A stretch of 64,000 nt of DNA from Streptomyces caelestis (GCF_014205255.1 NZ_JACHNE010000001.1:8556001-8620000), one strand, 5' to 3'. Counted from the stretch's first letter, positions 52,939 through 61,784 are shown. Notes: a model not told the origin generated them from the sequence alone. Numbers and translations are program-made.

Positions 52939-53292
52939 TCAGCTGCGGCGGGCCCCCAGCACGCAGAACTCGTTGCCCTCCGGGTCGGCGAGCGTCACCC
53001 ACGACTGCTCGCCCTGCCCCACGTCGGCGTGGCGCGCGCCGAGCGCCAGGAGACGGGCCACCTCGGCCTCCTGGTCGACGGGCCGGAAATCGAGGTGGAG
53101 ACGGTTCTTGACGGTCTTGCTCTCCGGCACCGTCGTGAAGAGCAACCCCGGCAGCCGGTCCGGGGCGGGCCGGATCTCGAACTCGTCGGGTGCGTCGTTC
53201 ACCACCGTCCAGCCCAGCGCCTCGGCCCACCAGCGGCCCAGGGCAACGGGATCGGCCGAGTCCACCATTACCTGCTCCCACTCCAAGGTCAT
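52939..53292 (-). CDS. VOC family protein
   Basis: A 117-residue single VOC domain: MTLEWEQVMVDSADPVALGR, WWAEALGWTVVNDAPDEFEI, NRLHLDFRPVDQEAEVARLL and WVTLADPEGNEFCVL. The glyoxalase_6-like pattern with DPEGNEFC is common in Streptomyces. It is divergent from the universal stress protein. No metal-ligand set beyond the His of RLHLDF is obvious. The substrate is unknown. Confidence 0.87.
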   Translation of the reverse strand: MTLEWEQVMVDSADPVALGRWWAEALGWTVVNDAPDEFEIRPAPDRLPGLLFTTVPESKTVKNRLHLDFRPVDQEAEVARLLALGARHADVGQGEQSWVTLADPEGNEFCVLGARRS

Positions 53293-53353
53293 GCGGGCAG
53301 GGTAGTGAAGACTGATCATCGTCGCAGTGACATTTTCACAAGGAGGCAGCCGG

Positions 53354-54235
53354 ATGACACGCCCGATCACCGCAGGGTTCGACGGATCGCAGGAGAGTCT
53401 CGCGGCCCTCGGCTGGGCGGCCCGTGAGGCGGTGCGGCGCGACCGGCCGCTGCGCGTGGTGCACGCCTGGCGGTTCCAGCCGCAGGAGGCGCTCGAAGCG
53501 GGGATCGCCGGGGACGCCGACAGCCAGGGCGAGTTGGTGCACGGCGCGGTGGCCGAGGCCGTCGGGACGCTCACCGAACGGCACCCGGGCCTGGAGGTGA
53601 CCACCGACGTCGTGGAGGGCACGGCGGTCGGCACTCTGATCGCAGCCGCCGCCGACGCCGAACTGCTGGTGCTCGGCTCGCGCGGGCACGGGCCGATCGT
53701 CGGTTTCCTGCTGGGCTCGGTCGGCCAGCAGGTCATCGCCGAGGCCACCCGGCCCGTGGTGCTCGTCCGGGCCGGTGACCAGCCCTCGGTGGAGGCCGCC
53801 GGGCGGGAGGTCGTCGTGGGCCAGCAGGGCGACCCGGAGGACAGCGCCGACGCGCTGCGGTTCGCGTTCGAGACGGCGGCCGCGCGCGGGGCGAGCGTCC
53901 GTGTCGTCCGGGCCTGGACCCTGCCGCCCGTGTTCGCCTACAGCCCCGGCTCCCTGAAGCTCCTCGACGAGGCCGGGGGACTGGAGCCGTACGAGAAGAA
54001 GGCACTGGCCGCCGCGGTCCGGCCGTGGCGGGAGCGTTTCCCCGACGTGCCGGTGGAGGAGCACGTCGAGATGGGCAGCGCCGGGCAGGTGCTGCTGTCG
54101 GTGGCCGGGACGGCCCAGCTGATGGTCGTCGGCAGACGGGCGCACCGTACGGCCGTCGGCGCCCGGATCGGCTCGGTGGCGCACGGGATGCTGCACCACG
54201 CGGACTGCCCGGTGGCCGTGGTCCCGCACGTGTGA
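53354..54235 (+). CDS. Tandem universal stress protein (UspA)
   Basis: A 293-residue protein with two Usp domains. The first is about 4-140, with ATP motif VLGSRGHGPIVGFLLGSVGQQV and VVLVRA. The second is about 150-293, with MVVGRRAHRTAVGARIGSVAHG and PVAVVPHV. Both keep the G-x2-G-x9-G-S/T pattern of ATP-binding Usp. Such proteins rise under stress and stationary phase in actinomycetes, often under dormancy-type control. An AAGGAGG site precedes ATG 53354. Confidence 0.92.
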   Translation: MTRPITAGFDGSQESLAALGWAAREAVRRDRPLRVVHAWRFQPQEALEAGIAGDADSQGELVHGAVAEAVGTLTERHPGLEVTTDVVEGTAVGTLIAAAADAELLVLGSRGHGPIVGFLLGSVGQQVIAEATRPVVLVRAGDQPSVEAAGREVVVGQQGDPEDSADALRFAFETAAARGASVRVVRAWTLPPVFAYSPGSLKLLDEAGGLEPYEKKALAAAVRPWRERFPDVPVEEHVEMGSAGQVLLSVAGTAQLMVVGRRAHRTAVGARIGSVAHGMLHHADCPVAVVPHV

Positions 54236-54248
54236 CGGCGGCTGCGGC

Positions 54249-55481
54249 TCACTCCGCCGTCGGCTGAAGCGTCTTGCGGGCCTTGGGGAGGATGTTCTTG
54301 ATGTAGTCCTCGACCGCCGTTTCGATGCCGATGTCGTGCTGGGCCCGCTCGGACAGGTACCAGCGGTGTTCGAGGAGCTGGTGGTAGATCTCCGCCGGGT
54401 CCACCGAACCGCGCAGTTCGGGCGGCACGGCCCGCACGGTCGGCCGGAACACCTCCCGCACCCAGCGGTGGGCCAGCACCTCGGGGCGGGCACCGAGGGG
54501 ATCGCCCGGGGCGTAGTCGTCCTGGGTAGCCATCCAGCTCTCCAGGTCGTTCAGCAGCCGCCGGGCCTGGTTCTCCTCGGTGTCCAGCCCGGTCAGGCGC
54601 AGCAGCTGGCGCTGGTGGTGGCCCGCGTCGACGACCTTGGGCACAAAGGTGACCGTGTCGCCGTTCGAGGCGTGCTCGATCTGCATCTCGGCGACGTCGA
54701 AGCCGAGGTCGTTCAGGCGGCGGATCCGGCGTTCGATGTAGTGGTACTTGCCGGCCGGGTAGACGGAGGTGCGGGTCAGCTCGTCCCACAGGCCGCGGTA
54801 GCGGGCGCAGATCTCCATGCCGAACTCGACCGGGTCCACGGACGGGTGCAGCGCCCCGGACGCCTCCAGGTCCAGCAGCTCCCCGCTGATGTTCACGCGG
54901 GCGAGGTCCAGGTCGTACTCGCGCTGCCCGGAGCTGAGCCGCGGATGCAGGTCACCGGTCTCGGCGTCCACCAGATACGCGGCGTAGGCGCCCGCGTCGC
55001 GCCGGAAGAGGGTGTTGGACAGCGAGCAGTCGCCCCAGGCGAACCCGGCCAGGTGCAGCCGCACCAGGAGCACGGCGAGCGCGTCCATCAGCCGGTGCAT
55101 GGTGGCCGGGCGCATGGTCGTCTCGAACATCGAGCGGTACGGCATCGACCCGCCCAGGTGCCGGGTGATCAGCACGCTCTCCAGCGGGGCGCCGTCCGCG
55201 TCGGTACGGCCGGTGACCACGGCCAGCGGGTCCACCGCCGGGATGCCGATCCGGTCCAGGTCGCGCAGCAGTTCGTACTCCCGCAGCGCGGGCCGCTCGG
55301 CCAGCTCCTTGACGGCGATGACCTCGTCGCCAGCCCGGGAGTAGCGCACCACGTGCCGGGAGATACCGCGCGGCAGCGGCACGAGGTACTCGTCGGGCCA
55401 CTCCTCCAAGGGCAGGTCCCACGGCAGGTCCAGCAGAAGCGCGGGATGCTCCGGGTTGGTCGCGCTGATCTGAAGTGCCAT
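54249..55481 (-). CDS. DUF4032 domain protein (kinase-fold-like)
   Basis: A 410-residue protein of the DUF4032 family. The N-terminal half resembles a lipopolysaccharide-kinase-type fold: VIAVKELAERPALREYELLR with a Lys, LVRLHLAGFAWGDCSLSNTL with a WGD...N catalytic-loop pattern, and AYLVDAETGDLHPRLSSGQR at the DFG position. The DUF4032 domain follows (YIERRIRRLNDLGFDVAEMQ). The kinase-like motifs suggest a small-molecule or protein kinase, not shown. It converges on the universal stress protein gene, 13 bases away. Confidence 0.85.
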   Translation of the reverse strand: MALQISATNPEHPALLLDLPWDLPLEEWPDEYLVPLPRGISRHVVRYSRAGDEVIAVKELAERPALREYELLRDLDRIGIPAVDPLAVVTGRTDADGAPLESVLITRHLGGSMPYRSMFETTMRPATMHRLMDALAVLLVRLHLAGFAWGDCSLSNTLFRRDAGAYAAYLVDAETGDLHPRLSSGQREYDLDLARVNISGELLDLEASGALHPSVDPVEFGMEICARYRGLWDELTRTSVYPAGKYHYIERRIRRLNDLGFDVAEMQIEHASNGDTVTFVPKVVDAGHHQRQLLRLTGLDTEENQARRLLNDLESWMATQDDYAPGDPLGARPEVLAHRWVREVFRPTVRAVPPELRGSVDPAEIYHQLLEHRWYLSERAQHDIGIETAVEDYIKNILPKARKTLQPTAE

Positions 55482-55522
55482 GGGCCGGGTGTCCTTGTCT
55501 CGCCGCTGATCGTCACCTCAGA

Positions 55523-56269
55523 TTAGAGGGCGCGCTCCCGGGCCCGGTGCGCGGCGTCCTTCAACGAGCCGCGGTGGACCGGACCGTGCCCGGGCAGCAG
55601 CAGTTCGCCGTCCAGCTCCGCGAGCAGGTCCAGGGAGGCCACGGCACGGGGGCGCTCGTGGTGGAACATGTCCGGCAGCAGCTGCGGTCCCTCGACCCGC
55701 GAGGTGGGGTGCCCGCTGACCAGGGCGTCGCCGGAGACGAGCACCCCGGTGCCCGGCAGGTGGTAGGCGCAGTGCCCGTCGGTGTGGCCCGGCGTGTGCA
55801 CCGGCACGGGCCGCCCGGGCAGGTCCAGGGCACCGGCCGCCGGGAACGGCTCCGGGGCCGTGACCGGGTTGTGCGTCGTGCCGCCGGAGCGCAGCGCGTG
55901 CACCACCCAGGGCAGCACACCAGGCCGCCAGCTGTTCCTCAGCACCGTCCCGACGGACACCTGGTGCAGGAACTCCCGGCGCGCGTGCGGCACTTCGGCC
56001 TCGTGCAGGTACACGGGCGTGCCGTACGTGGCGCGCAGGTACTCGGCGGACCCCAGGTGGTCGTTGTGCGCGTGCGTGATCAGCACCGCGGCGACCGCCT
56101 CCGGGGAGCTTCCCACCTGCGCGAGCGAGGCGAGGAGCTGCTCCCGGTCGCCGGGGTAGCCGGTGTCGACCAGCGTGACGGCGTCCCCCTCCGCGAGGAT
56201 CACCCAGTTGGTGTTGGAGCCGTGCACCAGATAGGTGCCGTCCGCGACGTGGTGTACGTCCGCCCGCAT
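55523..56269 (-). CDS. MBL-fold metallo-hydrolase
   Basis: A 248-residue metallo-beta-lactamase-fold hydrolase. The metal motif THAHNDHLGSAEYL (H-x-H-x-D-H), then HTPGHTDGHCAYHLPG, VSGDALVSG and a final LLPGHGPVHRG supply the two-metal site. This is the glyoxalase II / RNase-Z-like general class. The ATG at 56269 starts MRADVHHVADGTYLVHGSNT. It is followed by the DUF4032 gene on the same strand. The substrate is unknown. Confidence 0.9.
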   Translation of the reverse strand: MRADVHHVADGTYLVHGSNTNWVILAEGDAVTLVDTGYPGDREQLLASLAQVGSSPEAVAAVLITHAHNDHLGSAEYLRATYGTPVYLHEAEVPHARREFLHQVSVGTVLRNSWRPGVLPWVVHALRSGGTTHNPVTAPEPFPAAGALDLPGRPVPVHTPGHTDGHCAYHLPGTGVLVSGDALVSGHPTSRVEGPQLLPDMFHHERPRAVASLDLLAELDGELLLPGHGPVHRGSLKDAAHRARERAL

Positions 56270-56381
56270 GATCGCCTCGCGTTGTGTGGTCCCAGCCCGA
56301 CGAGAGAAGGAAAGCAGACCCCACGGCGGGCGGAATCGCCGGGTCCGGTTCAACGGGCCCGCGGTGCCGGGGCGTTCCGGC

Positions 56382-57005
56382 TCACTGCACGCCGTGCGGG
56401 CGGAACTGGATGCTGATGCGCGGGCCCGTCGCGCGCGTGCTCTTGGGAACGGAGTGCTCCCAGGTGCGCTGGCAGGAGCCGCCCATCACGATCAGGTCGC
56501 CGTGGCCCAGTGGCCGGCGCACGGTGTCGCGGCCGCCCCGCATGGGGCGCAGCAGCAGGTCCCGGGGCGCTCCCACCGACAGGATGGCGACCATCGTGTC
56601 CTCGCGGGCCCCGCGCCCGGTCCGGTCGCCGTGCCAGGCCACGCTGTCCCGGCCGTCGCGGTAGTAGCACAGCCCGGCCGTGGTGAACGGCTCGCCCAGT
56701 TCCTCGCCGTAGTGGGCGCTCAGCGCGTCGCGCGCCTCGGTCAGGACCGGGTGCGGCAGCGGGTCCCCGGCGCCGTAGAACGCGAGCAGCCGGGGGACGT
56801 CGACGACGTGGTCGTACATCGTGCGCCGCTCCGCCCGCCACGGCACCTCGGCGGCCAGCTGTTCGAACAGCACGTCGGAACCGCTGAGCCACCCGGGCAG
56901 GACGTCGAGCCAGGCGCCGAAACCCAGGTGGGTACGGCTGATCCCGTCGAGAGGCCCGAGCCGCAGCTCGTCGGCCTGGTCGAACAGAGAGCCCTGGAGG
57001 TGCAT
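56382..57005 (-). CDS. AlkB-type 2-oxoglutarate/Fe(II) dioxygenase
   Basis: A 207-residue AlkB-family dioxygenase that would remove alkyl groups from nucleic acid bases. The iron ligands are the His-x-Asp of SVAWHGDRTGRGAREDTMVA and the His of TWEHSVPKSTR, and the 2-oxoglutarate Arg lies in GPRISIQFRPHG. AILSVGAPRDLLLRP matches the sheet before the active site. The length is typical of the E. coli AlkB-like group in actinomycetes. It starts at ATG 57005 and is divergent from a TetR gene with operator-like repeats in between. Confidence 0.9.
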   Translation of the reverse strand: MHLQGSLFDQADELRLGPLDGISRTHLGFGAWLDVLPGWLSGSDVLFEQLAAEVPWRAERRTMYDHVVDVPRLLAFYGAGDPLPHPVLTEARDALSAHYGEELGEPFTTAGLCYYRDGRDSVAWHGDRTGRGAREDTMVAILSVGAPRDLLLRPMRGGRDTVRRPLGHGDLIVMGGSCQRTWEHSVPKSTRATGPRISIQFRPHGVQ

Positions 57006-57055
57006 GTATCCAGCGTACCTCGTAATCGAAAACATGTTCCATAAAACTCCTGGCT

Positions 57056-57094
57056 TTCGATACGTCGGTGTATCGAATACAGTCCTGTATCGAA
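57056..57094. promoter_or_regulatory. TetR operator cluster (three GTATCGAA half-sites)
   Basis: TTCGATAC (57056-57063) and GTATCGAA (57070-57077) form a perfect 8-bp inverted repeat with a six-base spacer, and a further GTATCGAA lies at 57087-57094. ATACAG-TC-CTGTAT (57077-57090) is a second, overlapping palindrome. The cluster ends 10 bases before the TetR start codon, as expected for an autorepressor site, and lies 50 bases from the AlkB-like gene. Confidence 0.6.
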
Positions 57095-57104
57095 AGGGGT
57101 GGTC

Positions 57105-57743
57105 ATGGCCATGGGGGGAACGACCGGGCGTGTGACCAGGCGCCGTGTCCGCACCCGTGCCAAGCTCCTGGACGCGGCGTTCTCCGTGTTCGCGGCCAAA
57201 GGCTTCGGGCACGTCTCCATCGAGGAGGTCTGCGAGGCCGCCGGCTACAGCAGAGGCGCCTTCTACTCCAACTTCTCCAGCCTCGACGAGCTGTTCTTCG
57301 CCCTCTACCAGGAGCGGGCCGAGCTGATCGCGGAGCAGGTGTCCGGGGCCCTCGCCCTCGACGGACCCGGCCTCGACGTCCCCGCCGCCGTGGACCGCGT
57401 CACCGACGTGCTGCTCCTCGACCGGAACTGGCTCCTCGTGAAGACGGACTTCCTGGTGCACGCCGCCCGCGACCCGGACGTGGCCCGCAGTCTCCTCGAA
57501 CACCGCGCGCGGCTGCGGCAGGCGATCGCCGACCGGCTCGCCCGGGCCCGCGGCCACACCGCACTGCCCGCCGTACTGGGCGACACCGACGGCGCCGCCC
57601 ACGCCGTGGTCGCGGCCTACGACGGCGTCACCACCCAACTGCTGCTGGACCGGGACGTCGAGCACGCCCGCGCCTGGCTCAAGCAACTGCTCACGGCCCT
57701 GCTGACCGACGGCAGCGGCACCCCCGACCACAGGCAGAACTGA
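57105..57743 (+). CDS. TetR/AcrR-family regulator
   Basis: A 212-residue repressor-type regulator. The helix-turn-helix is at about 18-62 (RTRAKLLDAAFSVFAAKGFG, HVSIEEVCEAAGYSRGAFYS, NFSSLDELFFALY), followed by a ligand-binding helical domain. The ATG at 57105 has AAAGGGG five bases upstream. It is 16 bases ahead of the KstD-like gene, so the two form an operon; the operator just upstream suggests autoregulation, possibly also of the divergent AlkB-like gene. Confidence 0.92.
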   Translation: MAMGGTTGRVTRRRVRTRAKLLDAAFSVFAAKGFGHVSIEEVCEAAGYSRGAFYSNFSSLDELFFALYQERAELIAEQVSGALALDGPGLDVPAAVDRVTDVLLLDRNWLLVKTDFLVHAARDPDVARSLLEHRARLRQAIADRLARARGHTALPAVLGDTDGAAHAVVAAYDGVTTQLLLDRDVEHARAWLKQLLTALLTDGSGTPDHRQN

Positions 57744-57759
57744 AGAAGGGAACGTCGCC

Positions 57760-59433
57760 ATGGATGCCGACGTCATCGTCGTCGGAGCGGGCCTCGCCGG
57801 CCTGGTCGCGGCACACGAACTGACCAGCAGGGGCAGGAGGGTCGCCCTCGTCGACCAGGAGAACGCCGCCAACCTCGGCGGACAGGCCTTCTGGTCCTTC
57901 GGCGGGCTGTTCCTCGTCGACTCGCCGGAGCAGCGGCGGCTGGGCATCAAGGACTCCTTCGACCTCGCCTGGAGCGACTGGCGGGGCAGCGCCGGCTTCG
58001 ACCGGCTGGAGGACGAGGACTCCTGGGCCGTGCGCTGGGCGCGCGCCTACGTCGAGTTCGCCGCGGGGGAGAAGCGGTCCTGGCTGCACGGGCACGGCAT
58101 CACGTTCCTGCCCACCGTCGGCTGGGCCGAGCGCGGCGACCTCACGGCGCACGGGCACGGCAACACCGTGCCCCGCTTCCACATCGCCTGGGGCACCGGC
58201 ACGGGTGTGGTGGAACCCTTCGTCCGCTACGCCGAGCAGGCCGCGCGCGACGGCCTGCTCACCTTCCACCACCGCCACCGCGTCGACGAACTGGTCGTCG
58301 AGGACGGCACCGCGCGCGGCGTGCGTGGCACCGTGCTGGCCGAGGACACCTCAGCGCGCGGCGTCGCCTCCAACCGCGACCCGGTCGGCGAGTTCGAACT
58401 CACCGCCCAGGCCGTGATCGTCACCAGCGGCGGCATCGGCGCCAACCACGACATCGTCCGCCGCTACTGGCCCGAGCGCCTCGGCACCCCGCCGGGGGAG
58501 ATGGTCACCGGCGTACCGGCGTACGTCGACGGCCGGATGCTCGACATCAGCGCCGAGGCGGGCGTACGCCTGGTCAACCGGGACCGCATGTGGCACTACA
58601 CCGAGGGCCTTCAGAACTGGGACCCGATCTGGCCCGGCCACGGCATCCGCATCCTGCCCGGCCCTTCCTCGATGTGGTTCGACGCCCTCGGCCGCCGCCT
58701 GCCCGGGCCGTACCTGCCCGGCTACGACACCCTCGGCACCCTGAAGCACCTGCGTACCACCGAGGACATCGCCGGGTACGACCACTCCTGGTTCATCCTC
58801 ACCCAGAAGATCATCGAGAAGGAGTTCGCCCTGTCGGGCTCCGAGCAGAACCCCGACATCACCGCCAAGGACCGCGCCGGGTTCCTGAAGGAACGCATCC
58901 TCGGCAAGGGCGCGCCCGGGCCGGTCGACGCGTTCCTGCGCAAGGGCGCCGACTTCGTGACCGCGCCCAGTGTCGAACAGCTCGTCGAGAAGATGAACGG
59001 GCTCACCGACAAGCCGCTCCTCGACGCGGCCGGGATCAAGCGCCAGATCGAGGCCCGCGACCTCCAGATCGCCAACCCTTACGCCAAGGACGCCCAGGTG
59101 CAGGGCATCCGCAACGCCCGCCGCTACATCGGCGACCGCCTCGGGCGGGTCGCCACCCCGCACCGCATCCTCGACCCGGCAGCCGGTCCCCTCATCGGCG
59201 TCAAGCTGCACATCCTCACCCGCAAGACCCTCGGCGGCATCCAGACCGACCTCGACTCCCGCGCCCTGGGGACCGACGGCAAGCCGGTCGAGGGGCTCTA
59301 CGCGGCCGGGGAGGTCGCCGGATTCGGCGGCGGCGGTGTCCACGGCTACAACGCGCTGGAGGGCACCTTCCTCGGCGGCTGCCTCTTCTCGGGGCGGGCG
59401 GCGGGCCGGGCGGCGGCGAAGCAGACCGCCTGA
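57760..59433 (+). CDS. FAD-binding dehydrogenase (3-ketosteroid dehydrogenase-like)
   Basis: A 557-residue flavoprotein of the FAD_binding_2 family. The dinucleotide motif VIVVGAGLAGLVAAHELTSR opens the protein, QAVIVTSGGIGANHDIVRRY is mid-way, and GLYAAGEVAGFGGGGVHGYN, GTFLGGCLFSGRAAG close the FAD site. KstD/fumarate-reductase relatives share this fold, but the catalytic Tyr set of KstD was not verified. It is translated after the TetR gene and presumably controlled by it. The substrate is unknown. Confidence 0.88.
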   Translation: MDADVIVVGAGLAGLVAAHELTSRGRRVALVDQENAANLGGQAFWSFGGLFLVDSPEQRRLGIKDSFDLAWSDWRGSAGFDRLEDEDSWAVRWARAYVEFAAGEKRSWLHGHGITFLPTVGWAERGDLTAHGHGNTVPRFHIAWGTGTGVVEPFVRYAEQAARDGLLTFHHRHRVDELVVEDGTARGVRGTVLAEDTSARGVASNRDPVGEFELTAQAVIVTSGGIGANHDIVRRYWPERLGTPPGEMVTGVPAYVDGRMLDISAEAGVRLVNRDRMWHYTEGLQNWDPIWPGHGIRILPGPSSMWFDALGRRLPGPYLPGYDTLGTLKHLRTTEDIAGYDHSWFILTQKIIEKEFALSGSEQNPDITAKDRAGFLKERILGKGAPGPVDAFLRKGADFVTAPSVEQLVEKMNGLTDKPLLDAAGIKRQIEARDLQIANPYAKDAQVQGIRNARRYIGDRLGRVATPHRILDPAAGPLIGVKLHILTRKTLGGIQTDLDSRALGTDGKPVEGLYAAGEVAGFGGGGVHGYNALEGTFLGGCLFSGRAAGRAAAKQTA

Positions 59434-59456
59434 CCGTGCCCGGACGGCCCGCCTCC

Positions 59457-59807
59457 TCAGCTCTTCACGAGGCGGGCCAGCACCGCGGCGTGGCTTTGTC
59501 CCGGCGTCTTCGACGCGGTCAGCAGCGTCACGTCGCCCTTGCGGGCCAGGTCACGGACGTGGCCGAGGAGCTCGGCCGCCTCGTCGGCGGCGAGTTCCGC
59601 CTCGTACCGCCCGGCGAACTCCTCGTACGAGCCCTCGCCCGCGTGGTACCAGCGGCGCAGCTCCGTCGACGGGGTGATCGCCTTCGGCCACTCGTCCACC
59701 CGTGCCGCGTCCTTCGCCACCCCCCGCGGCCACAGCCGGTCGACCAGGACACGCACCCCGTCCTCCGGCTCGGGCGGATCGTAGACGCGGCGTACGCGAA
59801 CGCTCAT
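59457..59807 (-). CDS. DUF488 family protein
   Basis: A 116-residue DUF488 protein with the pattern VRRVYDPPEPEDGVRVLVDR, LWPRGVAKDAARVDEWPKAI, TPSTELRRWYHAGEGSYEEF and LLTASKTPGQSHAAVL. The fold resembles a small phosphatase/rhodanese-type domain, but family function is unknown. The usual LWPRG start region and full family length are present. It lies convergent to the KstD-like gene and divergent from DUF6098. Confidence 0.9.
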   Translation of the reverse strand: MSVRVRRVYDPPEPEDGVRVLVDRLWPRGVAKDAARVDEWPKAITPSTELRRWYHAGEGSYEEFAGRYEAELAADEAAELLGHVRDLARKGDVTLLTASKTPGQSHAAVLARLVKS

Positions 59808-59952
59808 GCTCGGCCCCTTCTGCGACGGGCGGGTGTGCCGCGGGCGTAACCCTGACCGGGTGCCCGGCATCCGGCCTCGCCGAACAGCCGATTCCGCTCG
59901 CGCCGAGCGGGTACTCCGTCCGCCTGACGGCGTCGAGGGAGGAGGTCCCGAC

Positions 59953-60396
59953 ATGAGCGGATCGGACGACCTGCCGGTCGTGCGCACACTCGCCGAGCTC
60001 ACCGAGCTGGTCGAACGGCATCAGGGCCTGTACGTCCGCTGGTCGCGCGGCCCCGCGACCGATCTCCGCGACGTGTCCAGCACCGACGAGCTGACGGGCG
60101 TGTCCATGCCCGGCCTGTCCGCCAACCCGCTCGACGTGGAGGACTGGTGGGAGGACCGGCCCGTGCGGGTGTGGGTGGCCCGTCGCCTGCACGACTACGC
60201 CCACCTGCCGCACGAGAAGGGGCCCGGTATACGGCCCTGGGTGCTCGCGGGCAAGGAGACCTCCCGCGGACCCGACAACGAACCGCTGGTCACCGACACC
60301 CGGCCGATGAGCTGGATCGACCAGCAGGTGATCGACGAGGCGAAGGCCGAGGTGTCCCGGCAGGAAAACCCCTGGGGACCGCTGCGTCGCAGCTGA
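59953..60396 (+). CDS. DUF6098 family protein
   Basis: A 147-residue soluble protein with LVERHQGLYVRWSRGPATDL, STDELTGVSMPGLSANPLDV and WWEDRPVRVWVARRLHDYAH, the pattern I recall for DUF6098 in Streptomyces. A GGAGG site precedes the ATG. It ends two bases before a perfect 40-base hairpin terminator shared with the convergent WhiB gene. No function is known. Confidence 0.82.
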   Translation: MSGSDDLPVVRTLAELTELVERHQGLYVRWSRGPATDLRDVSSTDELTGVSMPGLSANPLDVEDWWEDRPVRVWVARRLHDYAHLPHEKGPGIRPWVLAGKETSRGPDNEPLVTDTRPMSWIDQQVIDEAKAEVSRQENPWGPLRRS

Positions 60397-60398
60397 AT

Positions 60399-60438
60399 CC
60401 CCCTGGGGGCTGCCCCCCGGGGGGCAGCCCCCAGGGGG
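60399..60438. terminator. Perfect 20-bp palindromic terminator
   Basis: CCCCCTGGGGGCTGCCCCCC is followed immediately by its exact reverse complement, giving a 40-base palindrome with no spacer. It lies between the convergent DUF6098 and WhiB genes and can stop transcription from either side. Confidence 0.85.
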
Positions 60439-60447
60439 ACTGGGATG

Positions 60448-60699
60448 TCAGCCGGAGCGGCGCCGGGCCGCCGCGCGGCGCTTCAGCGCCCGCCGTTCCG
60501 TCTCGCTGGTCCCGCCCCACACACCGATGGACTGCCCCGTGTCCAGCGCCCACTCCAGGCACTGCTCCTGGACGGGGCAGCGCCGGCACACCGCCTTGGC
60601 CTGCTCCGTCTGCAGTAGGGCCGGGCCGGAGGTGCCGATCGGGAAGAAGAGCTCGGGATCCTCGTGCCGGCAGGCAGCGTGGTCTCGCCAGTTGTCCAT
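60448..60699 (-). CDS. WhiB-family transcription factor (WblE/WhiB1-like)
   Basis: An 83-residue iron-sulphur WhiB-like regulator. The four cluster Cys are in AACRHEDPELFFPIG, AVCRRCPVQEQC and the G-V-W-G-G turn SIGVWGGTSETERRALKRRA follows, with a basic C-terminus. The order and length match WblE/WhiB1, the smallest type. WhiB proteins bind sigma factor region 4 and respond to NO or O2. The start MDNWRDHAAC is the family start. Confidence 0.92.
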   Translation of the reverse strand: MDNWRDHAACRHEDPELFFPIGTSGPALLQTEQAKAVCRRCPVQEQCLEWALDTGQSIGVWGGTSETERRALKRRAAARRRSG

Positions 60700-60875
60700 C
60701 GAAGTCACCTGCGATCGCAGTAGAAACGTGCCTCTCGGATGCTTACTCCTTCTCGGGTGACCTGTCGATGCGTGGTGAAACAGCGGCGCCCCGGACAACC
60801 GCTCACCGCTCGCGCATGCCCAGGGCGAGCCGTGGTCCGTCAGCAGATCAAGGGAACGGGCGCGAGCGCAGGGCG

Positions 60876-61784
60876 TCACGCCCGCAGCGCCTCCCCGGCG
60901 GTCGCCGTCACCGTCTGAGCCACCTGCGCCAGCGCGGGCGAGTCGAGTTTCCACTGCTGCCAGTACAGCGGCACGTCCACCGTCCGGCCCGGGGCGAACC
61001 CGACCAGCTGCCCGGTGCGCAGCAGCGGGTTCGCCTGGGCCTCGGGCACCAGGCCCCAGCCCAGTCCGGCGGCCACGGCCTCGACGAAACCCTCCGAGGT
61101 CGGCACGTAGTGCCGCAGCGCGCTCGCGCCGCTCCGCCCCCGGGTCAGCCGGCGCACGAAGCCGTCCTGGAAGTCGTCCCGCCGGTCGAACGCCACCACG
61201 GGCAGGTCGAGGAGCACCTGTTCCAGCGGCCCGTCGAGGTGGCGCGCGGCGAAGTCCGGCGCCGCCACGGGGAGGTAACGCATCCGCCCCAGCGACCGGA
61301 CGGAGCAGCCCGGCACGGGATCCGGCGACGAGGTCACCGCCGCCATCACCACCCCCTCCCGCAGCAGCGCCGCCGTGTGGTCCTCGTCCTCGCGGCGCAG
61401 TTCGAAGTAGAGCCGCAGCTCCTCCGGGACGCGCGTGAGCACCCGGAGGAACCAGGTGGCCAGCGAGTCCGCGTTCACCGCCACCGACACTCGGGTCGGC
61501 TCCCCGATGCCGCTCAGCCCGAGCTCCGCGTACGCGTCGCGCTCCAGCCGCGCCACCTGCCGGGCCAGCCGCACCAGCACCTCGCCCGACTCGGTCGGCC
61601 GCACCGGCTTGGTCCGCAGCAGCAGCACCCGCCCCGTGCGCTGCTCCAGCGCCTTCACGCGCTGGCTGATCGCCGACGGCGTCAGATGCAGCGCGGCCGC
61701 CGCCGCGTCGAACGTCCCCTCGTCCACGACCGCCAGCAGGGTCCGTACCTGGTCCAGAGGCAGATCAGTCATCCCGTCGGTCAT
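60876..61784 (-). CDS. LysR-family regulator, ArgP/LysG type
   Basis: A 302-residue LysR regulator of the ArgP (LysG) group, which senses Lys or Arg and activates the amino-acid exporter next to it. The helix-turn-helix is LPLDQVRTLLAVVDEGTFDA, AAAALHLTPSAISQRVKALE. The effector domain has YLPVAAPDFAARHLDGPLEQ and a C-terminal RTVDVPLYWQQWKLDSPAL, the family end. The start is ATG 61784, with GTG 61787 also possible. It is divergent from a LysE exporter 69 bases away, the classical lysG-lysE arrangement. Confidence 0.92.
   Translation of the reverse strand: MTDGMTDLPLDQVRTLLAVVDEGTFDAAAAALHLTPSAISQRVKALEQRTGRVLLLRTKPVRPTESGEVLVRLARQVARLERDAYAELGLSGIGEPTRVSVAVNADSLATWFLRVLTRVPEELRLYFELRREDEDHTAALLREGVVMAAVTSSPDPVPGCSVRSLGRMRYLPVAAPDFAARHLDGPLEQVLLDLPVVAFDRRDDFQDGFVRRLTRGRSGASALRHYVPTSEGFVEAVAAGLGWGLVPEAQANPLLRTGQLVGFAPGRTVDVPLYWQQWKLDSPALAQVAQTVTATAGEALRA

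Noticed and set aside
31353..59433. A steroid-degradation cluster from the cholesterol-oxidase-like and KstD-like genes
   Set aside because: They lie about 25 kb apart with no other steroid genes between and have separate operators.
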